From: an uncultured Lachnospiraceae bacterium
Lineage (GTDB): Bacteria > Bacillota > Clostridia > Lachnospirales > Lachnospiraceae
NCBI GenBank assembly: GCA_900313265.1
Contig: OMRN01000270.1
Span: 1-7,438, forward strand
Length of the DNA: 7,438 bases
Direction: 5' to 3'
This document shows, piece after piece, positions 1 to 6,531 of this stretch (within the stretch, counting starts at the first letter, position 1; each line of letters begins with the position of its first letter). The notes beneath the pieces were generated by a model that saw nothing but the letters and a program-made list of their open reading frames with translations, did not search any database and was not told the DNA's origin. The position numbers were made by a program, and so were the translations under genes.

Positions 1-12
1 GGGCAGAAACTC

Positions 13-3000
13 TTATTCTTTATCTTTCACCGATTCCACCAAATCCCATGATTTTATGGTTCTCATTGAAATGAAATGGCTTATGAGGACATATGCCAAA
101 ACGATAAGTAACGCAAACAGATAGACTCTGAAATCATTCACAAACGGGTACTCGCGGTTTTCGATTTTAAGTTTTTCAAGAGCCAGTTTTGTTACAGCAA
201 TTCCCGCCGGAATGCCGAGTATGCAGGATATCACATAATATACTCCCGACTGTGATAAGAGCCTTACGGAAAGGGAGGAATACTGGAAACCTAGCGTACG
301 CAGGACACATAACTCTTTCTTCTGTTCCTGAAGGTTGGTCCGGATGGTATTAATGATGACAACCAGTCCGATTAATACCGAAAACGCAAGAACAATTGCA
401 GCGCAGGTACCGAATGCATTAATTCCTTCCAATACACCTTCCCGGATTCGGTATGTAATCGTTGTATAAATATAATTCTCTTCTCTCGAAAGAAAATCCT
501 TAAGCGCATTTTCGTTTTCCCGATCCACGTTGCAGATAACGGAATACATTTCCGGTTTACCGAGCCCCGCAGCGTTCTCGTTTGAAATATATGAAAAACG
601 CATCTGACATTCATCCGGAATTCCCACGACCTTCAAAGGGCCTCCGGCTGTCATAATTGTATCCCCGACCGTAACTTTTAATATTTCGGCGGTATGCTTT
701 TCAAGCAGTATTCCTTCATCCGGAACCGGAATCGGCTTTGATTTGCTGTCATAAATTCCAACGAGTTTCGTATCCGGCTCTACTCCTTTTATGGTTCTTT
801 CCACGGTTTCCCCGTTTGCACTGAGTTCCTCCTGGTAATAACAAACCAGTTCTTCGTCGGTAACATAACCGGTATCGGAAAGTCTTTGAAGGAAATCCTC
901 TGTCGGTGCGGCCGACAGATAAATCTCACAGCCATAGAGAAAGCGGTCTTCAAACAGCTGACTCACAATCCGGTTCTTTGAAAAATCAAAGGATATGGAT
1001 GCATAAATCAGCATCACGGATGACGACAGGCAAATGAGGGAAAAGATCAGTCTCAGCCTGTTACGCATAAGCGAGAAAACGCTGAACTTCACAAACGGTG
1101 AAAGCTGCAATTTTGAAAGAATGCCTTTTTCTGCACTGAATGCCATCGTCGGAGCCGGTCTTGACATTGCCTCGGAAGGTTTGACACGGCTGATGTATCC
1201 CGCAGATGTGATTGTGGACAACTGCCCGACGAGAATCGTGCAGGCACATGCCAGAATAAATCTTCCCCAGTGGAAACTGTAATGGAAGAAATAAAGATAG
1301 AAAAATCCCCTGAAGAAATATCCGGTATAAAGCATTACTCCGAGTCCGATGAGCATTCCGAGCAAAATTCCCCCTGCGGATACGATTGCATTGATTCCGC
1401 AGAACATCGCCATAACCTGTCCGCTGCCGAATCCAAGCGCCCGCAGGATTCCGATTTCCCTGCGGCACTGACGAATCATGAACGACATAAACAGACACTC
1501 CACAATAACGGCTACCGTAAAAAATAAAAGCGGAATAAAGAGTGCCATAATTTCAAGCGGATCCACATTGTAATGGATGACCTTCTCCACGCCGGAATCT
1601 TTACGTGTATAGCTCTTTTTAACCTTATCATTCCCAATCACGGTACATACCGCATTCAGGGTTTTCTCGGGATCGGCGCCCGGTTCAAAACGAAGCATAA
1701 ACTGATTGCAGAATTCACCGTATCCGTGCCAGTCATCCAGCTCGGCTCTGGCTTTTTCAAGTTCCGACTTGACATCTGCAAATTCGCTCAAAACATCCAG
1801 CCAGCTGTCATTGGCATCTTTCCGGTTCTTTTCAATCTCCGCTTTCCCGTCCGCAAGCTTGTCTTTACCTTTTGCGATCTCGTCATCAATCTGTTTTAAG
1901 GCATCCTCAATATCTTTCAGGGATTTATTCAAAGCCGTCCTTGTTTCCTCTAAAAGTTTTTTTCCGTCCGCCCACTGTTTTTCATAATCGTCCAGTTCCG
2001 CTTTGGAAGCACGAAGCTGCTCTTCCGCATCTTTAATCTGTTTTTCGTATTTCTCGATTTCTTTATAACCGTCGGCTACTTGCTTAAGGCCATCGTCGAT
2101 TTGGGCTATTCCGTCCGTTATGGTTTTCTTTGCTTCCGCGATTTGCCGTTCTCCTTCCGCAACCTGTCTGAGTCCTTCATCGACTTCTTTCGCTTTTTCG
2201 TTTAGAGTTACCCGTCCGTCCGCAATCTGTTTTAATCCGTCGTCAATCTGCGCAATGCCGTCATCGATTTCTTTTATCGATGCATCGATTTCCGCAATCA
2301 TTTCACCGATTACGGCGTCGGAAAAACCGTAATCGTTTTTGTATTTATCCAGTGCCCTTTTGGCAGCCTCAACATAACGTTTGCGCATCTCCTCAATTGC
2401 ATCGGGATTGGCGCTTTCATCCACCAGGCGGATTAATTCCTCCCGGTATTCCTGCATGGCCTGAATCTCCGCCTTCATTTCTTCGATTACGCGGTCGATA
2501 TTATCTTCCCCGATTCCGAAGCGGTTAAGAATGTCGAGAAGAGCCTGTCGTCTGGCAATCAGCTCGGTAACATCGACTCCCTTTGCTTCCGCTTCTTCAA
2601 TCAGTTTATCAAGCATAATCAGTTCATCGCGGAGGGCTTCCAGTTTCTTTACCATCGCTTCCGAATCGGCAAGCATTTCATCAAGATCAATCAGCGCTTC
2701 TTCGGCCCATTTGGAGGCATCCGTTATTTCATCCGCTTTACGGATGATTTCGTCAAGCATGGCCATATGCTGTTTTATTTTTAACAGATATTCTTTTAGC
2801 TCATTTAATGTCTGCCGATTCTTTAAAAGAGTCTCTTTTGTAGCGATTAACTTCTTCTCTGTTTCATCTAACTCCTGAAGTTTTTTGCTGATTTCACCCT
2901 TGGCATTTTGTAAATCTTCTTTCGTTTTGGCAAGTTCTTTTTCTTTTTCGTTTACCTGATCAAGCTGGCTTACAAGTTCGGCCCTGGTGGAATCCAGCGT

Positions 3001-3966
3001 TTTCTTTGTCGCATCCAGTTCGTCTTTTTTCTTCTTCAGTTCTTCTTTTCCGGAAGCTAATTCCGCCTCTCCCTTATGGTATTTTTCCCATCCCTGATCC
3101 AGTTCGGCACGTTTTTCGTAAAGTTCCTTTTCTTTTTCGTCCAGTTCTTTCAGTCTTTTTAAAATCTCTTCTTTGTACTTAAGGAGTTCGTCTTTCTTTG
3201 CACTGGCTTGACCGATAAGGTCATCAAGTTCCTTCTGCTTTTCCTTAAGCATTTTCTCTGCATCATCCAGGTTATCGAGAATACCCGCATATTCCTCTTC
3301 CGCGTCTTTTTCCTTTTCGTTAAATTCCTGATTCTTCTCCTGCCATTCCGATTCTGCAGCATCCACATCCGGATTATCAATCCGGTTAATCACTTCATCC
3401 GGAATATACACATATCCGATATCCGTACTTAATACTTCCATCTCTCCAATACGATGAGTGGCAATCATCTCCGGTCTGGTAATAACGCCCCTTACCATAC
3501 CGTTCCATGTTCTGTCCTCGACACGGATTTCAACTTCATCTCCGGCATGAATATTATTATTTTTGCAGAACCGGTATTCCATAAGAATCGGATATTCCGA
3601 CTCTTTATCACTTTTTTCCCAGTAATGAACACCCTGAAATTCATCTTCGGAATAAGTCATGGCCTGCATGGTATAATAGCCGTCTTTGCTTACAACAACC
3701 AGGTTTCCGACCAGTCTGGTATCAACCGCATCCACTCCCGGAACGGCGGATATTTTTTCCAAAACATCCCTTGTCATAACTTCCGTGTTGATAACCGCAT
3801 CGGGATAATCCATGATATCCAGATACTCGTCCGTTGTATTTTTAAGCGACAGAAATCCGTTTGCCATGCCCACCATAATGCCGCATCCCAAAGAGGATAC
3901 AAGGACAATCGCAACTAAAACGCGCAAATATTTTTTTATAATCGCCCGAAACAGGTAACTTTTCAT
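13..3966 (-). CDS. FtsX-like ABC transporter permease with giant extracellular coiled coil
   Basis: This is the membrane subunit of an ABC system and pairs with the ATPase just upstream. Seen: predicted membrane helices at about 15-37, 807-830, 856-880, 902-922, 969-991, 1185-1207, 1240-1260 and 1281-1300, a 1+3 / 1+3 arrangement typical of two FtsX halves. Each half has the conserved cytoplasmic motif after its second helix (REIGILRALGF at 836-846, KELCVLRTLGF at 1217-1227). An extracellular domain (about 40-200) is interrupted by a charged coiled coil (about 205-745) and resumes at about 750-805. A second extracellular domain spans about 1010-1180. Likely helix breaks near 463-490 and 518-550 suggest a hairpin. 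At 1317 residues it is much longer than LolC or MacB. The start lies 4 bases after the ATPase stop, so translational coupling is likely. Known of the family: such permeases often move force or lipids/peptides outside the membrane rather than transport through it. The substrate cannot be told. Class is certain, role is not. Confidence 0.95.
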   Translation of the reverse strand: MKSYLFRAIIKKYLRVLVAIVLVSSLGCGIMVGMANGFLSLKNTTDEYLDIMDYPDAVINTEVMTRDVLEKISAVPGVDAVDTRLVGNLVVVSKDGYYTMQAMTYSEDEFQGVHYWEKSDKESEYPILMEYRFCKNNNIHAGDEVEIRVEDRTWNGMVRGVITRPEMIATHRIGEMEVLSTDIGYVYIPDEVINRIDNPDVDAAESEWQEKNQEFNEKEKDAEEEYAGILDNLDDAEKMLKEKQKELDDLIGQASAKKDELLKYKEEILKRLKELDEKEKELYEKRAELDQGWEKYHKGEAELASGKEELKKKKDELDATKKTLDSTRAELVSQLDQVNEKEKELAKTKEDLQNAKGEISKKLQELDETEKKLIATKETLLKNRQTLNELKEYLLKIKQHMAMLDEIIRKADEITDASKWAEEALIDLDEMLADSEAMVKKLEALRDELIMLDKLIEEAEAKGVDVTELIARRQALLDILNRFGIGEDNIDRVIEEMKAEIQAMQEYREELIRLVDESANPDAIEEMRKRYVEAAKRALDKYKNDYGFSDAVIGEMIAEIDASIKEIDDGIAQIDDGLKQIADGRVTLNEKAKEVDEGLRQVAEGERQIAEAKKTITDGIAQIDDGLKQVADGYKEIEKYEKQIKDAEEQLRASKAELDDYEKQWADGKKLLEETRTALNKSLKDIEDALKQIDDEIAKGKDKLADGKAEIEKNRKDANDSWLDVLSEFADVKSELEKARAELDDWHGYGEFCNQFMLRFEPGADPEKTLNAVCTVIGNDKVKKSYTRKDSGVEKVIHYNVDPLEIMALFIPLLFFTVAVIVECLFMSFMIRQCRREIGILRALGFGSGQVMAMFCGINAIVSAGGILLGMLIGLGVMLYTGYFFRGFFYLYFFHYSFHWGRFILACACTILVGQLSTITSAGYISRVKPSEAMSRPAPTMAFSAEKGILSKLQLSPFVKFSVFSLMRNRLRLIFSLICLSSSVMLIYASISFDFSKNRIVSQLFEDRFLYGCEIYLSAAPTEDFLQRLSDTGYVTDEELVCYYQEELSANGETVERTIKGVEPDTKLVGIYDSKSKPIPVPDEGILLEKHTAEILKVTVGDTIMTAGGPLKVVGIPDECQMRFSYISNENAAGLGKPEMYSVICNVDRENENALKDFLSREENYIYTTITYRIREGVLEGINAFGTCAAIVLAFSVLIGLVVIINTIRTNLQEQKKELCVLRTLGFQYSSLSVRLLSQSGVYYVISCILGIPAGIAVTKLALEKLKIENREYPFVNDFRVYLFALLIVLAYVLISHFISMRTIKSWDLVESVKDKE
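1873..2271 (-). repeat. Nineteen in-register heptads (I/L/V-x-x-G type) in the permease coiled coil
   Basis: Residues 566-698 of the permease divide without a gap into 19 units of seven. Position 2 is I, V, L or W throughout, and position 5 is often glycine (EIDDGIA, QIDDGLK, QIADGRV, EVDEGLR, QVAEGER, TITDGIA, QVADGYK, QWADGKK). This matches the Leu-x-x-Gly heptad pattern known from YhgE/Pip-type surface membrane proteins. Within it, residues 569-584 (2215-2262) and 618-633 (2068-2115) agree at 15 of 16 positions, exactly seven heptads apart. Confidence 0.85.
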
Positions 3967-3970
3967 TGAT

Positions 3971-4690
3971 TTACCAGTTTACCCTTTCCGCCGAAACAGG
4001 ATTTTCATTTTCGTACATTTCCGTAATCCTGCCGTCCTTCACCGAAATCACACGGTCTCCCATCTGTGCGATTTCTTTTGTATGCGTGACGATAATTACA
4101 GTCTTATGATATTCTCTGACCAGTTTCTCAAGCTGCCGTAAAATCTGCTTGCCGGTTTCATAATCAAGAGCTCCGGTCGGTTCATCGCACAAAAGCAGAT
4201 CCGGATCTCCGGAAAGTGCTCTTGCAATGGCAACTCTCTGCTGCTGTCCGCCGGATAACTGGGACGGATATTTGTTCTTCTTTTCCAGAAGTCCCATCAG
4301 TTTAAGGTTATCCTCCACAATGTTCGGATTATTTTTCGTATTCGCAACAAGTGCAATATTCTCACGAACCGTCAGTTCCCCGATTAGGTTAAAGGACTGA
4401 AAAATAAAACCGATGCTGTTTTTCCGGTAATTCGTCAGTTCCCGGTCCTTGAATTTTCCGATTTCACGGCCGCGAAATACGATGCTTCCGCTGGTGGGCG
4501 CATCCATTCCGCCGATCATGTTAAGAAGCGTCGATTTGCCGCTTCCGCTGCTTCCTAATATGACGAAAAGTTCCCCTTCGTAAATATCAAGATTCACTCC
4601 GTTTAAAGCCTTCACTTCACTGTCGCCGGTTCCGTATGATTTATGCAGGTCTCTTACCTGCAGAATACAGTTTTTATTATTGTTTTCCAT
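3971..4690 (-). CDS. ABC transporter ATP-binding protein (LolD/MacB-type)
   Basis: This cytoplasmic ATPase powers the FtsX permease encoded 4 bases downstream. At 239 residues it is the normal size for a stand-alone nucleotide-binding domain. Seen: an aromatic A-loop residue (Y19), Walker [10 protein letters not shown] (46-54), Q-loop glutamine in FIFQSFNL (Q98), the ABC signature LSGGQQQR (145-152), Walker [13 protein letters not shown] (165-176) with catalytic E170, and the switch histidine H203 in VTHT. The FQSFNLI...VREN and PTGALD wording is typical of the LolD/MacB/FtsE-like exporter branch. The ATG at 4688-4690 has only a modest ribosome binding site (AAAAGGGA, about 7 bases upstream). 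A much stronger site lies ahead of the 44-codon frame at 4732-4866, so coupled or shared expression is possible. All motifs are intact, so it should be active. Confidence 0.97.
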   Translation of the reverse strand: MENNNKNCILQVRDLHKSYGTGDSEVKALNGVNLDIYEGELFVILGSSGSGKSTLLNMIGGMDAPTSGSIVFRGREIGKFKDRELTNYRKNSIGFIFQSFNLIGELTVRENIALVANTKNNPNIVEDNLKLMGLLEKKNKYPSQLSGGQQQRVAIARALSGDPDLLLCDEPTGALDYETGKQILRQLEKLVREYHKTVIIVTHTKEIAQMGDRVISVKDGRITEMYENENPVSAERVNW

Positions 4691-4731
4691 AGAATTTCCC
4701 TTTTCGTGGACATACCGTTTCGCAAAAATCT

Positions 4732-4866
4732 TTAACTTTTATTATAACATCTTTTCGGACGTTTTTGACATTTTTCGCGTCTTTTTTCGAATAATTTATA
4801 TACTTTCTCCGATTTGCTGTCTCTTAACCAGTTCCGTGAAAAATCCGTCATTTCAGCTGTCATCAT
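4732..4866 (-). CDS. Putative 44-residue basic small protein upstream of the ABC genes
   Basis: I do not recognise this frame. It starts MMTAEMTDFSRNWLRD and runs 44 codons to TAA, 41 bases before the ATPase start. Support: a near-ideal ribosome binding site (GAAAGGAG) 8 bases before the first of two tandem ATGs, a plausible promoter about 70 bases further up, and the same direction as the ABC genes. The first half is mixed in character (NWLRD, VYKLF). The second half is strongly basic (FEKRREKCQKRPKRC), with two cysteines at residues 33 and 40. There is no signal peptide or membrane segment. It could be a true small protein, a leader peptide controlling ABC translation, or an accident. Its last codons overlap an extended -10 sequence at 4741-4749. 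Homologue conservation would decide. Confidence 0.5.
   Translation of the reverse strand: MMTAEMTDFSRNWLRDSKSEKVYKLFEKRREKCQKRPKRCYNKS
4741..4749 (-). promoter_or_regulatory. Extended -10 element, possible proximal promoter for the ABC genes
   Basis: On the minus strand this reads TGTTATAAT, a perfect TATAAT hexamer with the TGn extension, ending 50 bases before the ATPase ATG. The -35 region is poor (TGTCAA or GTCAAA at 18-19 bases), so it would depend on the extended -10. It lies inside the last codons of the 44-codon frame, so the match could be chance in AT-rich coding DNA. Confidence 0.4.
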
Positions 4867-4874
4867 AATGAATT

Positions 4875-4882
4875 CTCCTTTC
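4875..4882 (-). promoter_or_regulatory. Strong ribosome binding site for the 44-codon frame
   Basis: GAAAGGAG on the minus strand, with 8 bases (AATTCATT) to the ATG at 4866. It is stronger than the site in front of the ATPase and is the main reason to take the 44-codon frame seriously. The leader before it (about 4890-4935) is A/C-rich with almost no G and contains AACAACAGA twice (4915-4923 and 4896-4904), so it should be largely unstructured. Confidence 0.6.
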
Positions 4883-4941
4883 AACCATTTGTTTATCTGT
4901 TGTTTAGTTGTTTTTCTGTTGTTGTGTTTCTTGATGAGCAG

Positions 4942-4973
4942 ATAATAAACCGATTGTCACAGAAGCGTCACAG
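4942..4973 (-). promoter_or_regulatory. Promoter with tandem CTGTGAC boxes, probable regulator site for the ABC operon
   Basis: On the minus strand CTGTGAC occurs at 4973-4967 and again at 4962-4956: two identical 7-mers with a 4-base gap, an 11-bp period. Eight bases further is TATTAT (4947-4942), five of six matches to a -10. GTGACG at 4971-4966 gives a weak -35 with an 18-base spacer. Two 7-bp direct repeats with 11-bp spacing close to the -10 is the geometry of OmpR/PhoB-family response regulator sites. The regulator is not encoded in this window. Confidence 0.5.
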
Positions 4974-4987
4974 TGAAAAAAATCAAG

Positions 4988-5026
4988 AAAAAAAAATCAG
5001 ACCACCGAATTTCTTCGATGGTCTGA
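4988..5026 (-). terminator. Intrinsic terminator after the Lys/Ala-rich protein gene
   Basis: On the minus strand TCAGACCA (5026-5019) pairs with TGGTCTGA (5004-4997). The stem continues for four more pairs past one A/C mismatch and closes on a 4-base loop. A run of nine T (4996-4988) follows directly. It lies 25 bases after the stop of the 97-residue gene and just before the tandem boxes of the ABC promoter, separating the two transcription units. Confidence 0.92.
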
Positions 5027-5051
5027 CGTTGTTAATCATATGATGTATCAA

Positions 5052-5345
5052 TTAGAATAAATCTACCGACTTACCTTCTGCATCATAAATCTTCTTTTCA
5101 GAAACAACTACATAAACATCGCCGCCGAGTTTAGCTGCTTTCTTTTCAATAGCCTTGAAATCAATCTGCTGTCCGTCAATTTCAAAAACGATCTTTCCGG
5201 GTTTCTTAGCAGGCTTTGCAGCAACTGCCTTCTTAGCTGCAGGCTTCTTGGCTGCTGCGGTTGTCTTCTTAGCTTCAGCCTTCTTTGCAGGTGCTTTCTT
5301 AGCTGCAGGCTTCTTGGCTGCTGCTTCTTTCTTTGCTTCTGCCAT
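5052..5345 (-). CDS. Small protein with histone-H1-like Lys/Ala tail (DUF6465-like)
   Basis: This 97-residue protein has two parts. Residues 1-50 are almost only Ala, Lys and Pro in AAKKPAAKKA-type repeats, like tails of histone H1-like and extended HU proteins. Residues 51-97 look like a small folded domain (KIVFEIDGQQIDF, a short helix, then DVYVVVSEKKIYDAEGK) ending in VDLF. I believe this matches the DUF6465 family of Clostridia, from memory only. The tail would bind DNA or RNA by charge; the folded part has no function I can name. There is no signal peptide, so it is presumably cytoplasmic. The ATG is fixed by AAGGAGG 9 bases upstream. It has its own promoter (5400-5428) and terminator (4988-5026), which points to substantial expression. 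The tail contains an exact 29-bp duplication. Confidence 0.9.
   Translation of the reverse strand: MAEAKKEAAAKKPAAKKAPAKKAEAKKTTAAAKKPAAKKAVAAKPAKKPGKIVFEIDGQQIDFKAIEKKAAKLGGDVYVVVSEKKIYDAEGKSVDLF
5230..5324 (-). repeat. Exact 29-bp direct repeat pair in the Lys/Ala tail
   Basis: The 29 bases at 5230-5258 recur without a mismatch at 5296-5324, 66 bp (22 codons) apart and in frame. Both encode KKPAAKKA with flanking residues. The exact DNA identity suggests expansion by slippage or recombination, so tail length may vary between strains. Confidence 0.9.
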
Positions 5346-5399
5346 AATTCATGTCCTCCTTAAATATGGTTGTATAAAAAAATATTATTACCGATACTT

Positions 5400-5428
5400 A
5401 TTTTAATTCCTAACAGGTTTCCGGTCAA
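5400..5428 (-). promoter_or_regulatory. Promoter of the Lys/Ala-rich protein gene
   Basis: On the minus strand TTGACC (5428-5423), a 17-base spacer, then TAAAAT (5405-5400): five of six matches in both hexamers with ideal spacing. The predicted transcript start near 5393 gives a leader of about 48 bases. The -35 begins 7 bases after the serine acetyltransferase stop. No terminator is visible between the genes, so read-through from upstream may add to expression. Confidence 0.75.
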
Positions 5429-5435
5429 CAATTTT

Positions 5436-6395
5436 TTAAATGATATAAAACCACTCGTCTCCCTGCGGAATTTCTTCTTTCACATTCTGCTTTCCTCCGG
5501 TACGATATTCCATTTCCGGATTCTTAATGCTGACCCTCGTATTTGCGGGAACCGAAGATGTGATAAACGTGTTGCCGCCGATGATGGAGTTTTCTCCGAT
5601 TACCGTTTCCCCGCCGAGAATCGATGCGCCGGAATAAATGGTTACATTGTCTTCAATGGTCGGGTGACGTTTCTTTCCGGACAGTTTCTGTCCTCCTCTT
5701 GTAGAGAGCGCACCGATTGTCACACCCTGGTAAATCTTGACATTTTTTCCGATAATCGAAGTCTCGCCGACAACAATACCCGTTCCGTGATCGATAAAGA
5801 AACTCTTATCAATCGTTGCACCCGGATGAATATCGATTCCGGTTTCGGAATGTGCATATTCCGTCATCAGTCTCGGGAGTACAGGAACTTTTAAAAGATA
5901 TAATTCATGTGCCATACGGTAAACCGTAATCGCCATAAGTCCAGGATAAGCCAGGATGATTTCTTCATAGCAGCTTGCTGCGGGATCGCCGTCAAATGCC
6001 GCCAAAAGATCCGATTCCACTTTTTCGCGGATGTCCGGAATGCGTTTGAAAAATTCGGTACAAATCCGGTAGCTCTCTTCCGCTTTTTCATCCTCCGTCA
6101 TTTCGGTTTCCCGTTTACTGAAATCAAGCGCAAGATAAATCTGTTTGTTCAAATGATAAAAAATATCTTCCACCGTGACGGCAAGAGAATTCTTCGGATT
6201 ATAGATTTTAAATGTACGTTGTTTGTAATAACCCGGATAAATTATTCTGAAAAGGTTATCCACGATTTCGCGAACTTCTTCCTTATTCGGATTCTTGTAG
6301 TTGTCCGATGCATCGATATTTCTGCCGTTTTCAAAATCACCCAGTACCGTTTCGACGATTTTATTGATTTCTTCTTCTTTCAAATTTCCTGCCAT
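5436..6395 (-). CDS. cysE: Serine O-acetyltransferase (CysE/EpsC family)
   Basis: It transfers acetyl from acetyl-CoA to L-serine, giving O-acetylserine, which CysK converts to cysteine in the cytoplasm. Seen: a helical N-terminal half with the DPAA motif (137-140), then left-handed beta-helix hexapeptide repeats at about 187-285. The catalytic pair aligns with E. coli D143/H158 as D188 (GIDIHPGA) and H203 (IDHGTG). R243-H244 (KKRHPTI) match R192/H193. The longer loop STRGGQKLSGKKRHP and the 319-residue length fit the EpsC-like subtype of anaerobes and Bacteroidetes rather than the 273-residue E. coli form. The C-terminus EWFYII ends in isoleucine, as in CysK-binding enzymes. AAAGGGCGGA precedes the ATG and a strong promoter lies at 6503-6531. 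No cysK is present in the window. Confidence 0.95.
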   Translation of the reverse strand: MAGNLKEEEINKIVETVLGDFENGRNIDASDNYKNPNKEEVREIVDNLFRIIYPGYYKQRTFKIYNPKNSLAVTVEDIFYHLNKQIYLALDFSKRETEMTEDEKAEESYRICTEFFKRIPDIREKVESDLLAAFDGDPAASCYEEIILAYPGLMAITVYRMAHELYLLKVPVLPRLMTEYAHSETGIDIHPGATIDKSFFIDHGTGIVVGETSIIGKNVKIYQGVTIGALSTRGGQKLSGKKRHPTIEDNVTIYSGASILGGETVIGENSIIGGNTFITSSVPANTRVSIKNPEMEYRTGGKQNVKEEIPQGDEWFYII

Positions 6396-6451
6396 GGTAT
6401 TCCGCCCTTTGCTTCGTTCTGATTCGGATTTTTATTCACCCGACATTGCCT

Positions 6452-6480
6452 ATTTTATCAGGAAAAACAGCTTATGTACA
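6452..6480 (-). promoter_or_regulatory. Possible second cysE promoter
   Basis: On the minus strand TGTACA (6480-6475), a 17-base spacer, then TAAAAT (6457-6452) preceded by TGA, an extended -10. It sits in the leader of the stronger upstream promoter and may be a tandem start point or chance. The leader also has a 7-bp inverted repeat (6485-6491 with 6456-6462) around a 22-base loop, without a T run, so it is not a terminator. Confidence 0.3.
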
Positions 6481-6502
6481 GCCGCCTGATATACCCGAGT
6501 AA

Positions 6503-6531
6503 ACTATATAATCAATTACCTATCGTGTCAA
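6503..6531 (-). promoter_or_regulatory. Sigma-A promoter of cysE
   Basis: On the minus strand a perfect TTGACA (6531-6526), a 17-base spacer, then TATAGT (6508-6503), five of six. Transcription should start near 6496, giving a leader of about 100 bases. I see no T-box, SAM riboswitch or attenuator in that leader. Confidence 0.8.

Noticed and set aside
2531..2878. Plus-strand Ser/Ile-rich frame of 115 residues
   Set aside because: Antisense shadow of the coiled-coil gene, where Glu/Asp/Lys codons keep the opposite strand open; no recognisable domain or start signal.
13..3966. SMC/Rad50-like or myosin-like protein suggested by the long coiled coil
   Set aside because: There is no ATPase head in this protein; both ends are FtsX membrane modules and the ATPase is a separate ABC subunit.
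4680..4868. Plus-strand 62-residue frame in the gap before the ABC genes
   Set aside because: It lies opposite the ATPase leader and the 44-codon frame, without a ribosome binding site, and its Phe/Ile richness reflects A-rich sequence on the other strand.
5155..5406. Plus-strand frame of 83 residues rich in Ala/Phe/Leu, resembling a membrane peptide or antitoxin-like toxin
   Set aside because: It is the exact antisense of the Lys/Ala tail: lysine and alanine codons read backwards give Phe, Leu and Ala. No ribosome binding site is seen.
5907..6422. Plus-strand frame of 171 residues opposite cysE
   Set aside because: cysE has all its catalytic motifs on the minus strand; the plus-strand product has no recognisable motif and no promoter.
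6456..6491. Inverted repeat TATCAGG/CCTGATA in the cysE leader, considered as an attenuator or riboswitch
   Set aside because: Seven pairs around a 22-base loop with no T run and no known riboswitch core; easily chance.
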